From: DUZB01 sp963747555
GTDB lineage: Bacteria; Desulfobacterota; DSM-4660; Desulfatiglandales; Desulfatiglandaceae
Assembly: GCA_963747555.1 (NCBI GenBank)
Contig: CAVVFZ010000023.1
Coordinates: 62,001-126,000 of the forward strand
Direction of reading: 5' to 3'
Length of the DNA stretch: 64,000 nucleotides
Under the pieces are notes generated by a model, which had not been told where the DNA came from, did not search any database, and saw only the letters and a list, made by a program, of their open reading frames with translations. How positions within the stretch are numbered: position 1 is the first letter of the stretch; every line of letters starts with the position of its first letter. Below are positions 1 through 8,639 of the stretch, piece by piece. Both the position numbers and the translations under genes were made by a program.

Positions 1-306
1 GGATGTAGTCATAGGCGCCATGATCCACGACCATGGCTTCCAGGCTCTCAGCATCCGCATAGCCGGTGATCACCAGGACTTCAACCATGTCATCAATCTC
101 TTTAATGCGCTTCAGTGCCTCTATCCCGTCCATCAGGGGCATTACCTTGTCCAAAAGCGCCAGGTCTATTTCGTTGTTCTTAACAATTTTTACAGCCTCC
201 ATCCCATTTGAGGCTGTAAAACATCGATAGCCTTCCCTCTTCAGCGCATTGGAAAGTAAATCTCGCATCGATTTTTCATCGTCGGCGATCAGGATGTTTT
301 TCATTA
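1..306 (-). CDS. Response regulator receiver-domain protein (3' end cut by window edge)
   Basis: The reverse strand reads a receiver domain from an ATG at 306-304: MKNILIADDEKSMRD, then LLDKVMPLMDG with the phosphoacceptor Asp, then VLVITGYADAE. The frame is open to base 1, so the C-terminus and any output domain lie outside the window. A GGAG just upstream of the ATG supports this start. It follows the hybrid kinase on the same strand by about 70 bp, so it is probably the last visible gene of the chemosensory operon and may take phosphate from that kinase. Whether it is a single-domain CheY-like protein or has an effector domain cannot be seen. Confidence 0.88.
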
Positions 307-379
307 TCTCCAATTCTGCCTCCTTCTTTTGCTGCCTTTCAAACGAACCTCTCGGACCCCTGCCTCCATTGCAGGAGAT

Positions 380-1738
380 TTATAGGATGGCCCGCGGATT
401 GACCCTTGATGGTTGCTTGTCCACAATGGAATGATTGTTGGTGGGGATGGAGAACGTAAAGGTGCTTCCCTTTCCTTCACCCGCGCTTTCCAGTTTGATT
501 TGCCCCCCGTGCATTTCCACGAGTCTTCGGGTCAAAGCCAGTCCCAGACCGGTCCCGGCATATTGCCGGTTATGCGATGAGTCCAGTTGTACGAACTCCT
601 CGAAGATGCGATCCCTGTTCTCGGCTCTGATCCCGATGCCCGTGTCCATGACGGATATCTCGATGGTGGACGGCAAAAGCATCCCCGCCGAGATAGTAAT
701 GCAGCCGCCATCGGGTGTGAACTTGGTGGCGTTACTGAGAAGGTTGAACATGATCTGTTTGAGTTTCCGCTCATCCGCCAGAATCTGGAAGTCCGGGGGG
801 AGACGAAAAATCTCCAGCTTGAGTTCGATTTTATGGTTCATGGCCTTTTCTTTGACCATCACCAGGCTGTTTTTCAGAAGAGTGCCGACGTTTACCCTGG
901 ATGGCTGAAATTCCATCTTTCCGGACTCTACCTTGGAAAGGTCCAGGATATCGTTGATCAACTGGAGCAAATGCCGGCTGCTGTTGAGGATGTTGGTCAC
1001 ATACCTTATCTGTTTTTGATTTAATGGTCCGAAATGCATGTCTTCAAGAATTTCAGAGAAACCGATGATGGCATTCAGGGGCGTCCGCAGCTCATGGCTC
1101 ATGCTGGCCAGGAAATGATCCTTGGATCGGTTCGCGGACTCTGCCGTGATCTTGGATTTCCGCAGTTCCTTGACCGTCTTCTCCAATTCCTCGTTAACCT
1201 GTTCCAGTTGGCGCTGGGTCTCCAGCAGATCGCGGTTTTTTTCAACGGCATTTTCATAGGTGGACAGGAGAAGGGTCAACATCTGCGTCCGGTTTGCCTG
1301 AATGGGATGGCGTTGGCCACAAAAATTGGCCGTCAACCCTTCATCAGGCTCCATCCCCTCGCTGGATGGCGGCATTTCGAGAATGGCCTGCACCTTGGAA
1401 AGGAGGTGTTTCTCATAATAGGGTTTTGTCAGATAGTAGTCGGCCCTCACCTCCAGAGCCCGCAGCACGTCCCCCGCATCGGATAAAGAAGTGAGCAGGA
1501 CCACCGGAGTGAGCCTCAAGGAGGGTTCGGATTTGATGGCCCGGCACATTTCGTACCCATTCATTGACGGCATTTGGATGTCCGAAAGGATGAGGTCGGG
1601 TTTATCTTCCCTTGCGGCCTGCAAACCCTCCAGACCATCCCTCGTGACCCTGACACGGTATCCCTCTTTTTCAAGCAGTGCACTCAGGAGCATGGCCTGG
1701 GTGGGACTGTCTTCCACGATCAGAATCTTATTGCCCAT
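380..1738 (-). CDS. Hybrid sensor: receiver domain - coiled coil - histidine kinase
   Basis: A 452-aa soluble protein with an N-terminal receiver (residues ~1-125; acidic pocket EDS, phosphoacceptor in LILSDIQMPSMNG). A helical linker follows (~150-205), then a HisKA domain with the phospho-His in SMSHELRTPLNAI (~215) and an HATPase_c domain with N, G1 and G2 boxes (NLLSNATKF, DTGIGI, GTGLGL). It has no transmembrane segment, so the input is probably phosphorylation of its own receiver, for example by the hybrid CheA two genes upstream. It lies 33 bp after the standalone receiver gene and before the edge-cut response regulator, consistent with a branched phosphorelay attached to the chemosensory system. 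Confidence 0.93.
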   Translation of the reverse strand: MGNKILIVEDSPTQAMLLSALLEKEGYRVRVTRDGLEGLQAAREDKPDLILSDIQMPSMNGYEMCRAIKSEPSLRLTPVVLLTSLSDAGDVLRALEVRADYYLTKPYYEKHLLSKVQAILEMPPSSEGMEPDEGLTANFCGQRHPIQANRTQMLTLLLSTYENAVEKNRDLLETQRQLEQVNEELEKTVKELRKSKITAESANRSKDHFLASMSHELRTPLNAIIGFSEILEDMHFGPLNQKQIRYVTNILNSSRHLLQLINDILDLSKVESGKMEFQPSRVNVGTLLKNSLVMVKEKAMNHKIELKLEIFRLPPDFQILADERKLKQIMFNLLSNATKFTPDGGCITISAGMLLPSTIEISVMDTGIGIRAENRDRIFEEFVQLDSSHNRQYAGTGLGLALTRRLVEMHGGQIKLESAGEGKGSTFTFSIPTNNHSIVDKQPSRVNPRAIL

Positions 1739-1771
1739 GGCAGCGTCTTCCTTTTTCCTGTTCCAGCAGGA

Positions 1772-2209
1772 TCAATCTTCTCTGTTCGATCGATCTAATG
1801 TCGCTCTCGGGCGAACACTGACCATAGCCTTTACCTTTGTCAGCAGCTCGTGTTCCCAGTCCCCGTTTGGCTCTTGGCCAAAATCGTTTGGTTTGGAGAC
1901 TACTTCCAGTGCGCCTGCCTTCATGGCTTCAAAAGCCACTTTGAGCTTGGGCGATTCGGCATGGGCCGTCACAATGAGGATGGGGGTAGGCCGGGTGGCC
2001 ATGATTTGCCGCGTTGCCTCCAATCCATCCATATCGGGCATTTCCACATCCATGGTCACCAGATCCGGTTTGAATTGTTCCACCATTTTCACTGCCTGAC
2101 CTCCATTGATTGCGTATCCCACGATCTGAATTTCCGGGTCCTGGGCCAGCAGAGCCCCCATAACAGCCCTTGCCGTTGGTGAATCATCGGCGATGAGTAC
2201 TCGAATCAT
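1772..2209 (-). CDS. Standalone receiver protein resembling the CheB receiver
   Basis: A 145-aa protein made almost entirely of a receiver domain: VLIADDSPTARAVM, phosphoacceptor in LVTMDVEMPDMDG, conserved Thr/Ala in IVTAHAES, Lys in VSKP. The sequence style (ADDSPTARAVMGALL, GYAINGGQAV) is that of a CheB N-terminus, but no methylesterase domain follows. The start has a good GGAGG six bases upstream. Directly downstream of full-length cheB, it could be a CheY-like output protein or phosphate sink that arose by partial duplication of cheB. No other CheY is visible in the operon. Confidence 0.88.
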   Translation of the reverse strand: MIRVLIADDSPTARAVMGALLAQDPEIQIVGYAINGGQAVKMVEQFKPDLVTMDVEMPDMDGLEATRQIMATRPTPILIVTAHAESPKLKVAFEAMKAGALEVVSKPNDFGQEPNGDWEHELLTKVKAMVSVRPRATLDRSNRED

Positions 2210-2276
2210 AGGAAACCTCCGTATCCAGGAAGAAAAGATGTAGTAATGATGGATGTTGATTCCATATTTGGCCGAT

Positions 2277-3335
2277 TCACTTTGCGGTTCTCAAATCCTG
2301 AGACTCCATTCTTTTAATCAGAAGTGAAGCAATCTCCTCCAGTGGTGCTATTTCAATGGCTGCGCCCAGTTTTATGGCCTCCTTCGGCATGCCGAAGATG
2401 ACACTCGTTTCTTCGTCCTGGGCGATGGTATAGCCGCCGGCATCCCGTATCCTCTTGAGTCCGGCCGCGCCGTCTGCGCCCATTCCGGTAAGCAGTACCC
2501 CTGCGCCCTTTTTACCATAATGAACGGCAACGGATTCAAAGAGCGTGGTTACCGACGGGCGATGCCCATCCACCGGCGGCAGTTCCTTGAGCCATGCCCT
2601 TCCTTCCGAGCCCACTGCCAGATGCCGATTGTCGGGGGCAATATAAACGATGCCGGGTTTGAGGATCATGGCGTTTTCAGCTACCGTTACCTCCAGGCGG
2701 GTCGTTTCATGGAGCCATCGGGCCAGGCCGTTTACGAAACCTTCACTGATATGCTGGACAACGACCACGGGAACCGGAGGACTCCGTGGGAGTTTGCCCA
2801 GCACCATCTGCAGGGCCGGCGGCCCGCCCGTTGAGGCGCCTATGGCAATGAGCGTAATCGGTCCTGACTTTGAATAGGTGCGTTTTCCCATGGGTTCCGG
2901 CATATCCCGCCTTTCTTCCGGTCGCCTGCGTCTGCCCACCACCTTGACTCCGGCCATGGCTTTTACCTGGGCCCTCAGATCCTCAATGGCACGGTAATCG
3001 GCGGTCAGCCCGCTGGGTTTGCCCAAGACCATGAGGGCGCCATATTCCACGGCCTTGAAGCTGGTCCCCAATTCTCGATCGGACTGGGTGGTGGTGAGAA
3101 CCACGATGGGGCGTGGAAACTCTGACATAATGTGCTGGATGGCCTGGTATCCGTCCATCTCAGGCATCCGAATATCCATGGTGATGATATCCGGCTCAAG
3201 TTCCTGACAAAGAGCAATGGCTTCTTTACCGTTTCGAGCCTGTCCCGCTACCTTGAGTTCGGGATCGCTCTCGAGAACAGCTGTGATCACGTTTCGCATG
3301 GTGGCAGAATCATCAACAACAAGCACTCGAATCAT
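2277..3335 (-). CDS. cheB: CheB protein-glutamate methylesterase/deamidase
   Basis: A 352-aa protein of usual CheB length. The N-terminal receiver (phosphoacceptor in IITMDIRMPEMDG) is joined by a linker of ~50 residues rich in Arg to the C-terminal methylesterase. The Ser-His-Asp triad is visible: Ser in GASTGGPPAL, His in QHISEGF, Asp in TGMGADGAAG. It removes methyl groups from chemoreceptor glutamates once phosphorylated by CheA. GGAG seven bases before the ATG supports the start. It is separated from cheA by the four-helix-bundle gene. Confidence 0.96.
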   Translation of the reverse strand: MIRVLVVDDSATMRNVITAVLESDPELKVAGQARNGKEAIALCQELEPDIITMDIRMPEMDGYQAIQHIMSEFPRPIVVLTTTQSDRELGTSFKAVEYGALMVLGKPSGLTADYRAIEDLRAQVKAMAGVKVVGRRRRPEERRDMPEPMGKRTYSKSGPITLIAIGASTGGPPALQMVLGKLPRSPPVPVVVVQHISEGFVNGLARWLHETTRLEVTVAENAMILKPGIVYIAPDNRHLAVGSEGRAWLKELPPVDGHRPSVTTLFESVAVHYGKKGAGVLLTGMGADGAAGLKRIRDAGGYTIAQDEETSVIFGMPKEAIKLGAAIEIAPLEEIASLLIKRMESQDLRTAK

Positions 3336-3350
3336 GGGAAAGCTCCGCTT

Positions 3351-3376
3351 TTCAAATTATGAATTATGAATTAAAA
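3351..3376. repeat. AT-rich TGAATTA-type direct repeat, left of the four-helix-bundle gene
   Basis: The sequence ATTATGAATTATGAATTA is a short tandem-like run lying between cheB and the four-helix-bundle gene. Its reverse complement resembles the longer run on the other side of that gene (3791-3822). Such flanking repeats suggest an inserted segment, but no clean target duplication can be defined. Confidence 0.5.
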
Positions 3377-3404
3377 GTTAAGAAAAAGCGTTTTAAGGGT
3401 GCCT

Positions 3405-3782
3405 TCACTTGTTGATTCCAGCTTTTGTTTTAATCAAAATGGAAGATAAAATCTTAATGAATTGATCGGTTTCATCATAAAGATCACAAATCCGACTTTC
3501 TTCAATAAGCTCGGCTTCGTTTATGAGCCGAATCCAATAAGCGGATTCACGAGCCTCTTTATTAGCGATGGACATCTTCGCAATGAAGTCGGCTTTGCTC
3601 TGGCTGCCCTGGGCTTCATGAACATTTGCACCGATAGATGTCCCTGACCGCAACAGCTGTTTTCCGATAATCCTGCCGACACTATCTTTTTCCAGTTCCC
3701 TATAAAGCCTTATGATTCGGAGAGAATAGAAAATTGATCGCTCAAGAATATCCGGTCTCTTGTTTTCGTTTTCCCGTGTCAT
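3405..3782 (-). CDS. Four-helix-bundle protein (S23/intervening-sequence protein family)
   Basis: About 125 aa and mostly helical, with the family's hallmark stretches: RSIFYSLRIIRLYRELEKD, then GRIIGKQLLRSGTSIGANV-EAQ and SKADFIAKMSIANKEARES. The longer reading from 3800 is possible, but a GGAGGG three bases before the ATG at 3782-3780 favours this start. Members occur inside 23S rRNA intervening sequences and as free-standing genes, and relatives serve as Avd in diversity-generating retroelements; the function here is unknown. It interrupts the cheA-cheB order and is flanked on both sides by TGAATTA-like repeats, suggesting it moved in. No reverse transcriptase is nearby. Confidence 0.85.
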   Translation of the reverse strand: MTRENENKRPDILERSIFYSLRIIRLYRELEKDSVGRIIGKQLLRSGTSIGANVHEAQGSQSKADFIAKMSIANKEARESAYWIRLINEAELIEESRICDLYDETDQFIKILSSILIKTKAGINK

Positions 3783-3790
3783 GATCCCTC

Positions 3791-3822
3791 CATTCATCAT
3801 TCATAATTCATCATTCATCATT
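3791..3822. repeat. ATTCATC-type tandem repeat, right of the four-helix-bundle gene
   Basis: Thirty-two bases built of overlapping ATTCATC/ATTCATA units lie between cheA and the four-helix-bundle gene. The reverse complement (ATGAATGATGAATTATGAA) resembles the run at 3351-3376, so the gene is bracketed by inverted, degenerate copies of one motif. Confidence 0.55.
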
Positions 3823-3834
3823 CGCCCCAAGGCG

Positions 3835-6225
3835 TCACCCTATCAGTCTTTCAATGGTTTCAAGCAATTCCTGCTGCTCAAAGGTTTGTTTGGTGATATA
3901 GGCGTCCGCGCCCGCTTCCAGGCCACGGATCTTGTCCTGTCTGGACTCAAGGGAGGTCACAAGCAGCACCGGCAAATGCCTGTAAAGCTCATTACCTTTT
4001 ACCTTTTCGGTTAATTGAACTCCGTCCATTCTCGGCATATCCACATCCGCCACAATGGCGCTCAAAAGCTCGCTCTGGATGATTGCCCAGCCCTCCTCTC
4101 CGTCAGCCGCCACCAGCACCTGATATCCGGCGTTTTCCAGGATGTTTTTCTCCAGGGTCCTGGTGGTGATGGCGTCATCCACCACCAGAATACGTCCGCG
4201 GATAATTGGTTGGGCCTCCTTTGCTCCCTGGATTTGCGGAGTGGGCCCCGGCCCGGTGGTCCTGAGGAGATCCGCCATGTTGAGAATCATGACCACCTGG
4301 CCGTTGCCGAGGACCGCGGCTCCTTGAACGTTCGGCACCCTTCTCAGTTGAGGTCCCATCTTTTTGATCACCACTTCCTGGGTTCCTTTCAGGCCGTCCA
4401 CCTCAAACGCCATTCTTTTCTCCGCAAGGCCCAGGATTACCACCGACATGTTTCCCTGGGATGGCCGTTGCGACTGTCTCCGTTCCAGACCCAGGGTTTG
4501 GCTCAAAGAGAGCAGAGGAAGGATCCTTCCGTTTACTCGGATGGCCGGATGTCCTTCGAGGCTGCCCACATCTTTTCTTTCCACCCGCTCAATGCGATGC
4601 ACGCTTGTGGTAGGGAGGCCCATGATTTCACCGCCCACGTCCACCAGGAGTACCTGATTGGTTGCCAGAGTGAGGGGAAGGGTAAGAGTGAAGGACGTCG
4701 TCAGACCGGGGGTGCTTTCTATCCCGATGAGGCCTTGCAGGTCTTCCACACTTTTTTTAACAACGTCCAGACCCACGCCGCGACCGGAGAGCTCTGTAGC
4801 CCGGTCCAGGGTGGAAAGCCCTGAGAGGAAGATGAGTTCCTTGATTTCCGCCTCACCCAGCTTTTGCGCCTCCTCCTCCTTGAAGAGTCCAAGCCGTACC
4901 GTTGTCTCCCGCACCTTCTGGAGTTCGATCCCTGCCCCATCGTCCACAACCTCGATAACGATGGTGTTTCCCTTTTGAGATCCCCTGAGAAGAATGGTGC
5001 CCTGTCTCTCTTTTCCAACTGCTTCCCGAACCTCGGGAGTCTCTATGCCGTGATCCACGGCGTTTCGCAGCAAATGGGTCAGGGGATCTTTCATGGCCTC
5101 CAGAACATGGCGGTCCACCTCGGATGAGGCGCCCTCCACGACGAAGTTGATCTCTTTTCCACGCTCCCTGGCCAGGTCTCGCACCATGCGGGGAAATGGA
5201 TCAAACAGGGTGGAGAGCGGCAGCATTCTCACCCCGCGCACCTCTTTCTCCAGGGTGTCGGTCAGAAGAGAAAGCCGGTTGTGGTCGGAAGAGAGAACAG
5301 CGGCTAAGCGACCCAGTTCTCTGCCGAAGGTCTTCATCTCGTCCTCGTTTTTGCCCAAAAAATCGATCAAAGCCCATAGTTCCGGCGGCATATCGGGCTG
5401 ATGATCTCGTTTTCGAAGGAGCGTGTTGTAGTGTCCGCGCACCGTGCGCCAGTTTTTGTGCCAGCGCGACATCCGCCGCTGCAGCTCACGCAGTTCGCTT
5501 CTACGCTGTTCCGTGGTCATGCGCGCCACCAGCAATTCGCCAACGCCGTCCATCAATGCGTCCAGTTTGCTTGTGGGCACGCGCACCGTATCCTCCGCGG
5601 ATGGGGGATTACTTCCACGCCGGTTGCGAGGTGATTCCGTTTGTTCCGGTTTTTCAACCGCCGGGTCTGTATCCGTTGGTTCCGGATCCGTTGAATCGGC
5701 ATCGGGAATTGGGGATATCCGAACGGGGGTTTCGGTTTGCGTCTGCCCACCACTCCGGGGCCGCGGCCCACTCACACGAGGCGAACCGGGAATAGTCTCG
5801 GATTCCTCCGGTCCTGGCGCTTCTTTGAGGACCTTCTCCATCGCTTCCAGAATCTGGTCCCGTTTCTTTATGGACAGCTTTTCGCCCCTGAGATGGGCAT
5901 CCATGGACTCTTGTAGGACGTCCACGGCGGGCAACATAATGTCTAAGAGATCGGAAGAGGGAAAAATCTCCTCCCGCCGCATTGCGCCAAGAAGATCCTC
6001 CAGCCGATTTGCGATGGTCACGATATCCTTGAGACCCACGGCCCTTGCCGACCCTTTCAGGTTATGGGCCGTACGGAAAAGATCGGTCAGAAGCTGATCC
6101 CTCGCCTCCGGTTCCGGTCCCTTTTCAAGATCGATCAGGCCCTTGTTGAAACTTCCCACGTGTTCTTCCAGCTCGATCTGGAAAGTGGCCATGATTTCCT
6201 GCCTGAGTTCTTCAGGTATGTCCAT
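3835..6225 (-). CDS. cheA: Hybrid chemotaxis histidine kinase CheA with C-terminal receiver
   Basis: A 796-aa protein. The N-terminal Hpt (P1) domain carries the phospho-His in RTAHNLKGSA (His54). A Pro/Glu-rich linker (~145-215) replaces a recognisable P2 domain. Dimerisation and HATPase regions follow (LRNAVDHGIETPE, DDGAGI, GRGVGLDVV), then a CheW-like coupling domain (~515-650) and a C-terminal receiver with phosphoacceptor in AIVADVDMPRMDG. It autophosphorylates under receptor control and can pass phosphate to its own receiver, CheB and the other receivers of this operon. The fused receiver is typical of non-flagellar (type IV pilus or 'alternative function') chemosensory systems rather than E. 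coli-type ones. Confidence 0.96.
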   Translation of the reverse strand: MDIPEELRQEIMATFQIELEEHVGSFNKGLIDLEKGPEPEARDQLLTDLFRTAHNLKGSARAVGLKDIVTIANRLEDLLGAMRREEIFPSSDLLDIMLPAVDVLQESMDAHLRGEKLSIKKRDQILEAMEKVLKEAPGPEESETIPGSPRVSGPRPRSGGQTQTETPVRISPIPDADSTDPEPTDTDPAVEKPEQTESPRNRRGSNPPSAEDTVRVPTSKLDALMDGVGELLVARMTTEQRRSELRELQRRMSRWHKNWRTVRGHYNTLLRKRDHQPDMPPELWALIDFLGKNEDEMKTFGRELGRLAAVLSSDHNRLSLLTDTLEKEVRGVRMLPLSTLFDPFPRMVRDLARERGKEINFVVEGASSEVDRHVLEAMKDPLTHLLRNAVDHGIETPEVREAVGKERQGTILLRGSQKGNTIVIEVVDDGAGIELQKVRETTVRLGLFKEEEAQKLGEAEIKELIFLSGLSTLDRATELSGRGVGLDVVKKSVEDLQGLIGIESTPGLTTSFTLTLPLTLATNQVLLVDVGGEIMGLPTTSVHRIERVERKDVGSLEGHPAIRVNGRILPLLSLSQTLGLERRQSQRPSQGNMSVVILGLAEKRMAFEVDGLKGTQEVVIKKMGPQLRRVPNVQGAAVLGNGQVVMILNMADLLRTTGPGPTPQIQGAKEAQPIIRGRILVVDDAITTRTLEKNILENAGYQVLVAADGEEGWAIIQSELLSAIVADVDMPRMDGVQLTEKVKGNELYRHLPVLLVTSLESRQDKIRGLEAGADAYITKQTFEQQELLETIERLIG

Positions 6226-6266
6226 CCGTGACTCCCATGTGGTTGCAATCGAAAAGCGGATAAACT

Positions 6267-8576
6267 TTAACCCAGCTTGTACTGCTCCACGATCCCTCTC
6301 ATCTGTTCGGCTAAGGTGTTGAGTCCCATGGCAGCCATCTCCGCCTGTTTGGTTCCGGCCTCGCTCTGTGAGGCCGCCTGGTCAATACTCTCCATGGCGG
6401 CGCCCATTTGAGCGATTCCGGCCAATTGCTGTTTGGTGCTTGCGGCGATCTGCCGGGCCGCCTCCGCCACCTTTCGAATTCGTTCCGCGATGGAACGGAT
6501 CGCTTCCCCTGTGGCGCCGGCCAGCCGTTGTCCCTCTTCCGTGCGTTTGGTTCCCTCTTCCGTGACCATCACGGCCTTGTTGGTGGCCTTTTGGATCTCC
6601 CCTAAAATCTCCCGCACCTGGGCCGTAGCCTGACGGGATTGTTCAGCCAGACTCCGTACCTCTCCGGCCACCACGGCAAAACCCTTGCCCGCTTCCCCGG
6701 CCCTCGCTGCCTCAATGGCCGCATTCAGAGCCAGCAGGTTGGACTGATCGGCAATGTCGTTGACCGTGGCAATGATATCTCCGATCTGCTGGGTCTGCTC
6801 ACTCAGGACCAGGATGGTCTCCGCGATATTTCCCACCTGTTCCTTGATGCGATCCATTCCCGCCACGGTTTCTTCAACCGCATGGAGCCCCCGCTCCGCG
6901 ACCTCGGTGGATTCCTGAACCATCTCCGATACCAGCTGGACCCGTTGGTGCGACTGTTCCGATGTTTGTTGAACCTCCCGAACCGTACTGGTGGTTTCAT
7001 TGACCGCGGCCGCCTGCTGGCTCACCGTTGCGGCCTGCTGGCTGGTGGTGGCAAGGATTTCACTCGTGGCCGATGAAATGTTGGTGGTGGCTTCGCTCAT
7101 TCGAGTAGCCAGTTCCCGAAGCCCGCTGGTCATGGCATTGAGGTTCTTTCCAAGGGTGCTCAAATCATCATCCCCGGTCACGGCCACCTGCCCGGTGAGA
7201 TCCCCGGCGCCCACCTTTTCCACAAAGGCCACATACGTCTTGACCATGTTTTCAATGTAGACCTTGGCCGTTTCCTCCTCCCTGGCCTTGTTGCTCAGGC
7301 TCTCCATGCTGTGGTTCAGATTTCGGACCATGTCATTAAAGGCATCGGCCAGGATAAGTGTCTCGTCCCTGGAAGTGACCCGGGCCTCCACATCCAGATT
7401 TCCGCGTTTGACGGCCTGAGCCGCTTCGGTGATCTGTCGCACCGGTTTTGAAAGGGAGGTAGCAATCCACAGGGCAAATAGAAAAACGATGAGGGCAACA
7501 ATACCGCTTATGATCAGGGTCATATTCCGAAGACGGGTGGAGAGGGCAAAGGCATTGGCCTCGTCGATTTCACCGATGATGGCCCAATTCAGACCTTCGA
7601 TCTTAAGGGGGGCATAGGAAGACAGGACTTTTACTCCCCGGTAGTCGGTGATCAATTCGGTTCCGCTTTCCCCGGCAAGGGCCTTCCGGGAGGACGGGGT
7701 ATCCACCCCGTTTTTTTCAACGGTTCCGGCGAAGGAGGCCTTCACCGAATGGGTTTGGGGACTCAGTCTGGAATCCGAACGCATCCGCTTATCCGGGCCC
7801 ACCAGGTAGGACTCGTCTCCTACCTGAAGACCGGTTCCCATCCCCATGATTTGATTGAACTGGCCGAAAGGCAGTTGATAGATGAGCATCCCGATTCGAA
7901 CAGGCCCGTTGAAGATAGGGGTTCCGCCGAACATGGCGATCCCCTCTTCAAAGGGCGCCGCATCCGCCAGGCACACCTGACCCGGTTTGGCCTGTTTCAG
8001 GGTCAGGTACAATTTTCCCAGGTTGGTGTTTTTAAATGGCCCGGAAGCCAGGTTGGCGCCGAATAGAGGACCTTTGTTCGTGGTGTAGACCACATTGCCC
8101 TCATTGTCGATCAACAGGATGTTTTCAAAATCCAGGATTTTCTTATGGCCGGGAAGGACTGCATGTTGTTCCTGATGCACGGCGCTGTAAGCGCTCCCAT
8201 CGTTGCCATCCATCAGGTCGGGTTTCCCCGCATAGAGCGATCGTATCTTCTCAGGGCCGGTAAACCGGAAGGCCGTGGTCAAATCCCCCATGCCGCCGAT
8301 CACACGGGGATTCTTGGCCATATCCAGCAGGTCGAGTGTATAACGATGTACGAGCCGGTCGATCCAATCCCCTTTGAGGGCCGTTACCGCCGCCAACTGG
8401 GAAAAGGCGGCCTTCCGAAGCCCTTTCTGGGCCTCCTGAAAGAACAACACTCCCAGGGCGGCCAGTGGAATCAGGGCAAATAGCAGAAAACAGACCACCA
8501 GCTTCCCCCGAATGCTCCGGAAAAATGGGATGGTCCGACCTTGCTCACGATTCATGACCAGTTCTTCCTGTTTCAT
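6267..8576 (-). CDS. Methyl-accepting chemotaxis protein with periplasmic sensor domain
   Basis: A transmembrane chemoreceptor of ~769 aa. TM1 is VVCFLLFALIPLAALGVLF. The periplasmic region of ~310 residues is the size of a double-Cache sensor. TM2 (IISGIVALIVFLFALWI) leads into HAMP (KPVRQITEAAQAVKRGNLD), then a long MCP signalling hairpin with the tip near GEVRSLAEQSRQATAQVREI. No NWETF-like pentapeptide is at the C-terminus. I place the start at 8576 because GGGAGG lies eight bases upstream; the frame is open to 8636 without a better site. It is cotranscribed with cheA, cheW and a periplasmic binding protein, which may present its ligand. Confidence 0.93.
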   Translation of the reverse strand: MKQEELVMNREQGRTIPFFRSIRGKLVVCFLLFALIPLAALGVLFFQEAQKGLRKAAFSQLAAVTALKGDWIDRLVHRYTLDLLDMAKNPRVIGGMGDLTTAFRFTGPEKIRSLYAGKPDLMDGNDGSAYSAVHQEQHAVLPGHKKILDFENILLIDNEGNVVYTTNKGPLFGANLASGPFKNTNLGKLYLTLKQAKPGQVCLADAAPFEEGIAMFGGTPIFNGPVRIGMLIYQLPFGQFNQIMGMGTGLQVGDESYLVGPDKRMRSDSRLSPQTHSVKASFAGTVEKNGVDTPSSRKALAGESGTELITDYRGVKVLSSYAPLKIEGLNWAIIGEIDEANAFALSTRLRNMTLIISGIVALIVFLFALWIATSLSKPVRQITEAAQAVKRGNLDVEARVTSRDETLILADAFNDMVRNLNHSMESLSNKAREEETAKVYIENMVKTYVAFVEKVGAGDLTGQVAVTGDDDLSTLGKNLNAMTSGLRELATRMSEATTNISSATSEILATTSQQAATVSQQAAAVNETTSTVREVQQTSEQSHQRVQLVSEMVQESTEVAERGLHAVEETVAGMDRIKEQVGNIAETILVLSEQTQQIGDIIATVNDIADQSNLLALNAAIEAARAGEAGKGFAVVAGEVRSLAEQSRQATAQVREILGEIQKATNKAVMVTEEGTKRTEEGQRLAGATGEAIRSIAERIRKVAEAARQIAASTKQQLAGIAQMGAAMESIDQAASQSEAGTKQAEMAAMGLNTLAEQMRGIVEQYKLG

Positions 8577-8639
8577 TAAGTGTCCCTCCCTTGCGTCGTG
8601 TTTGTGAATGCAAACCGGTTCCGCGACCATGATCACGAT

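Noticed and set aside
3405..3800. Avd of a diversity-generating retroelement
   Set aside because: The fold family is the same, but no reverse transcriptase, template repeat or variable repeat is visible anywhere near.
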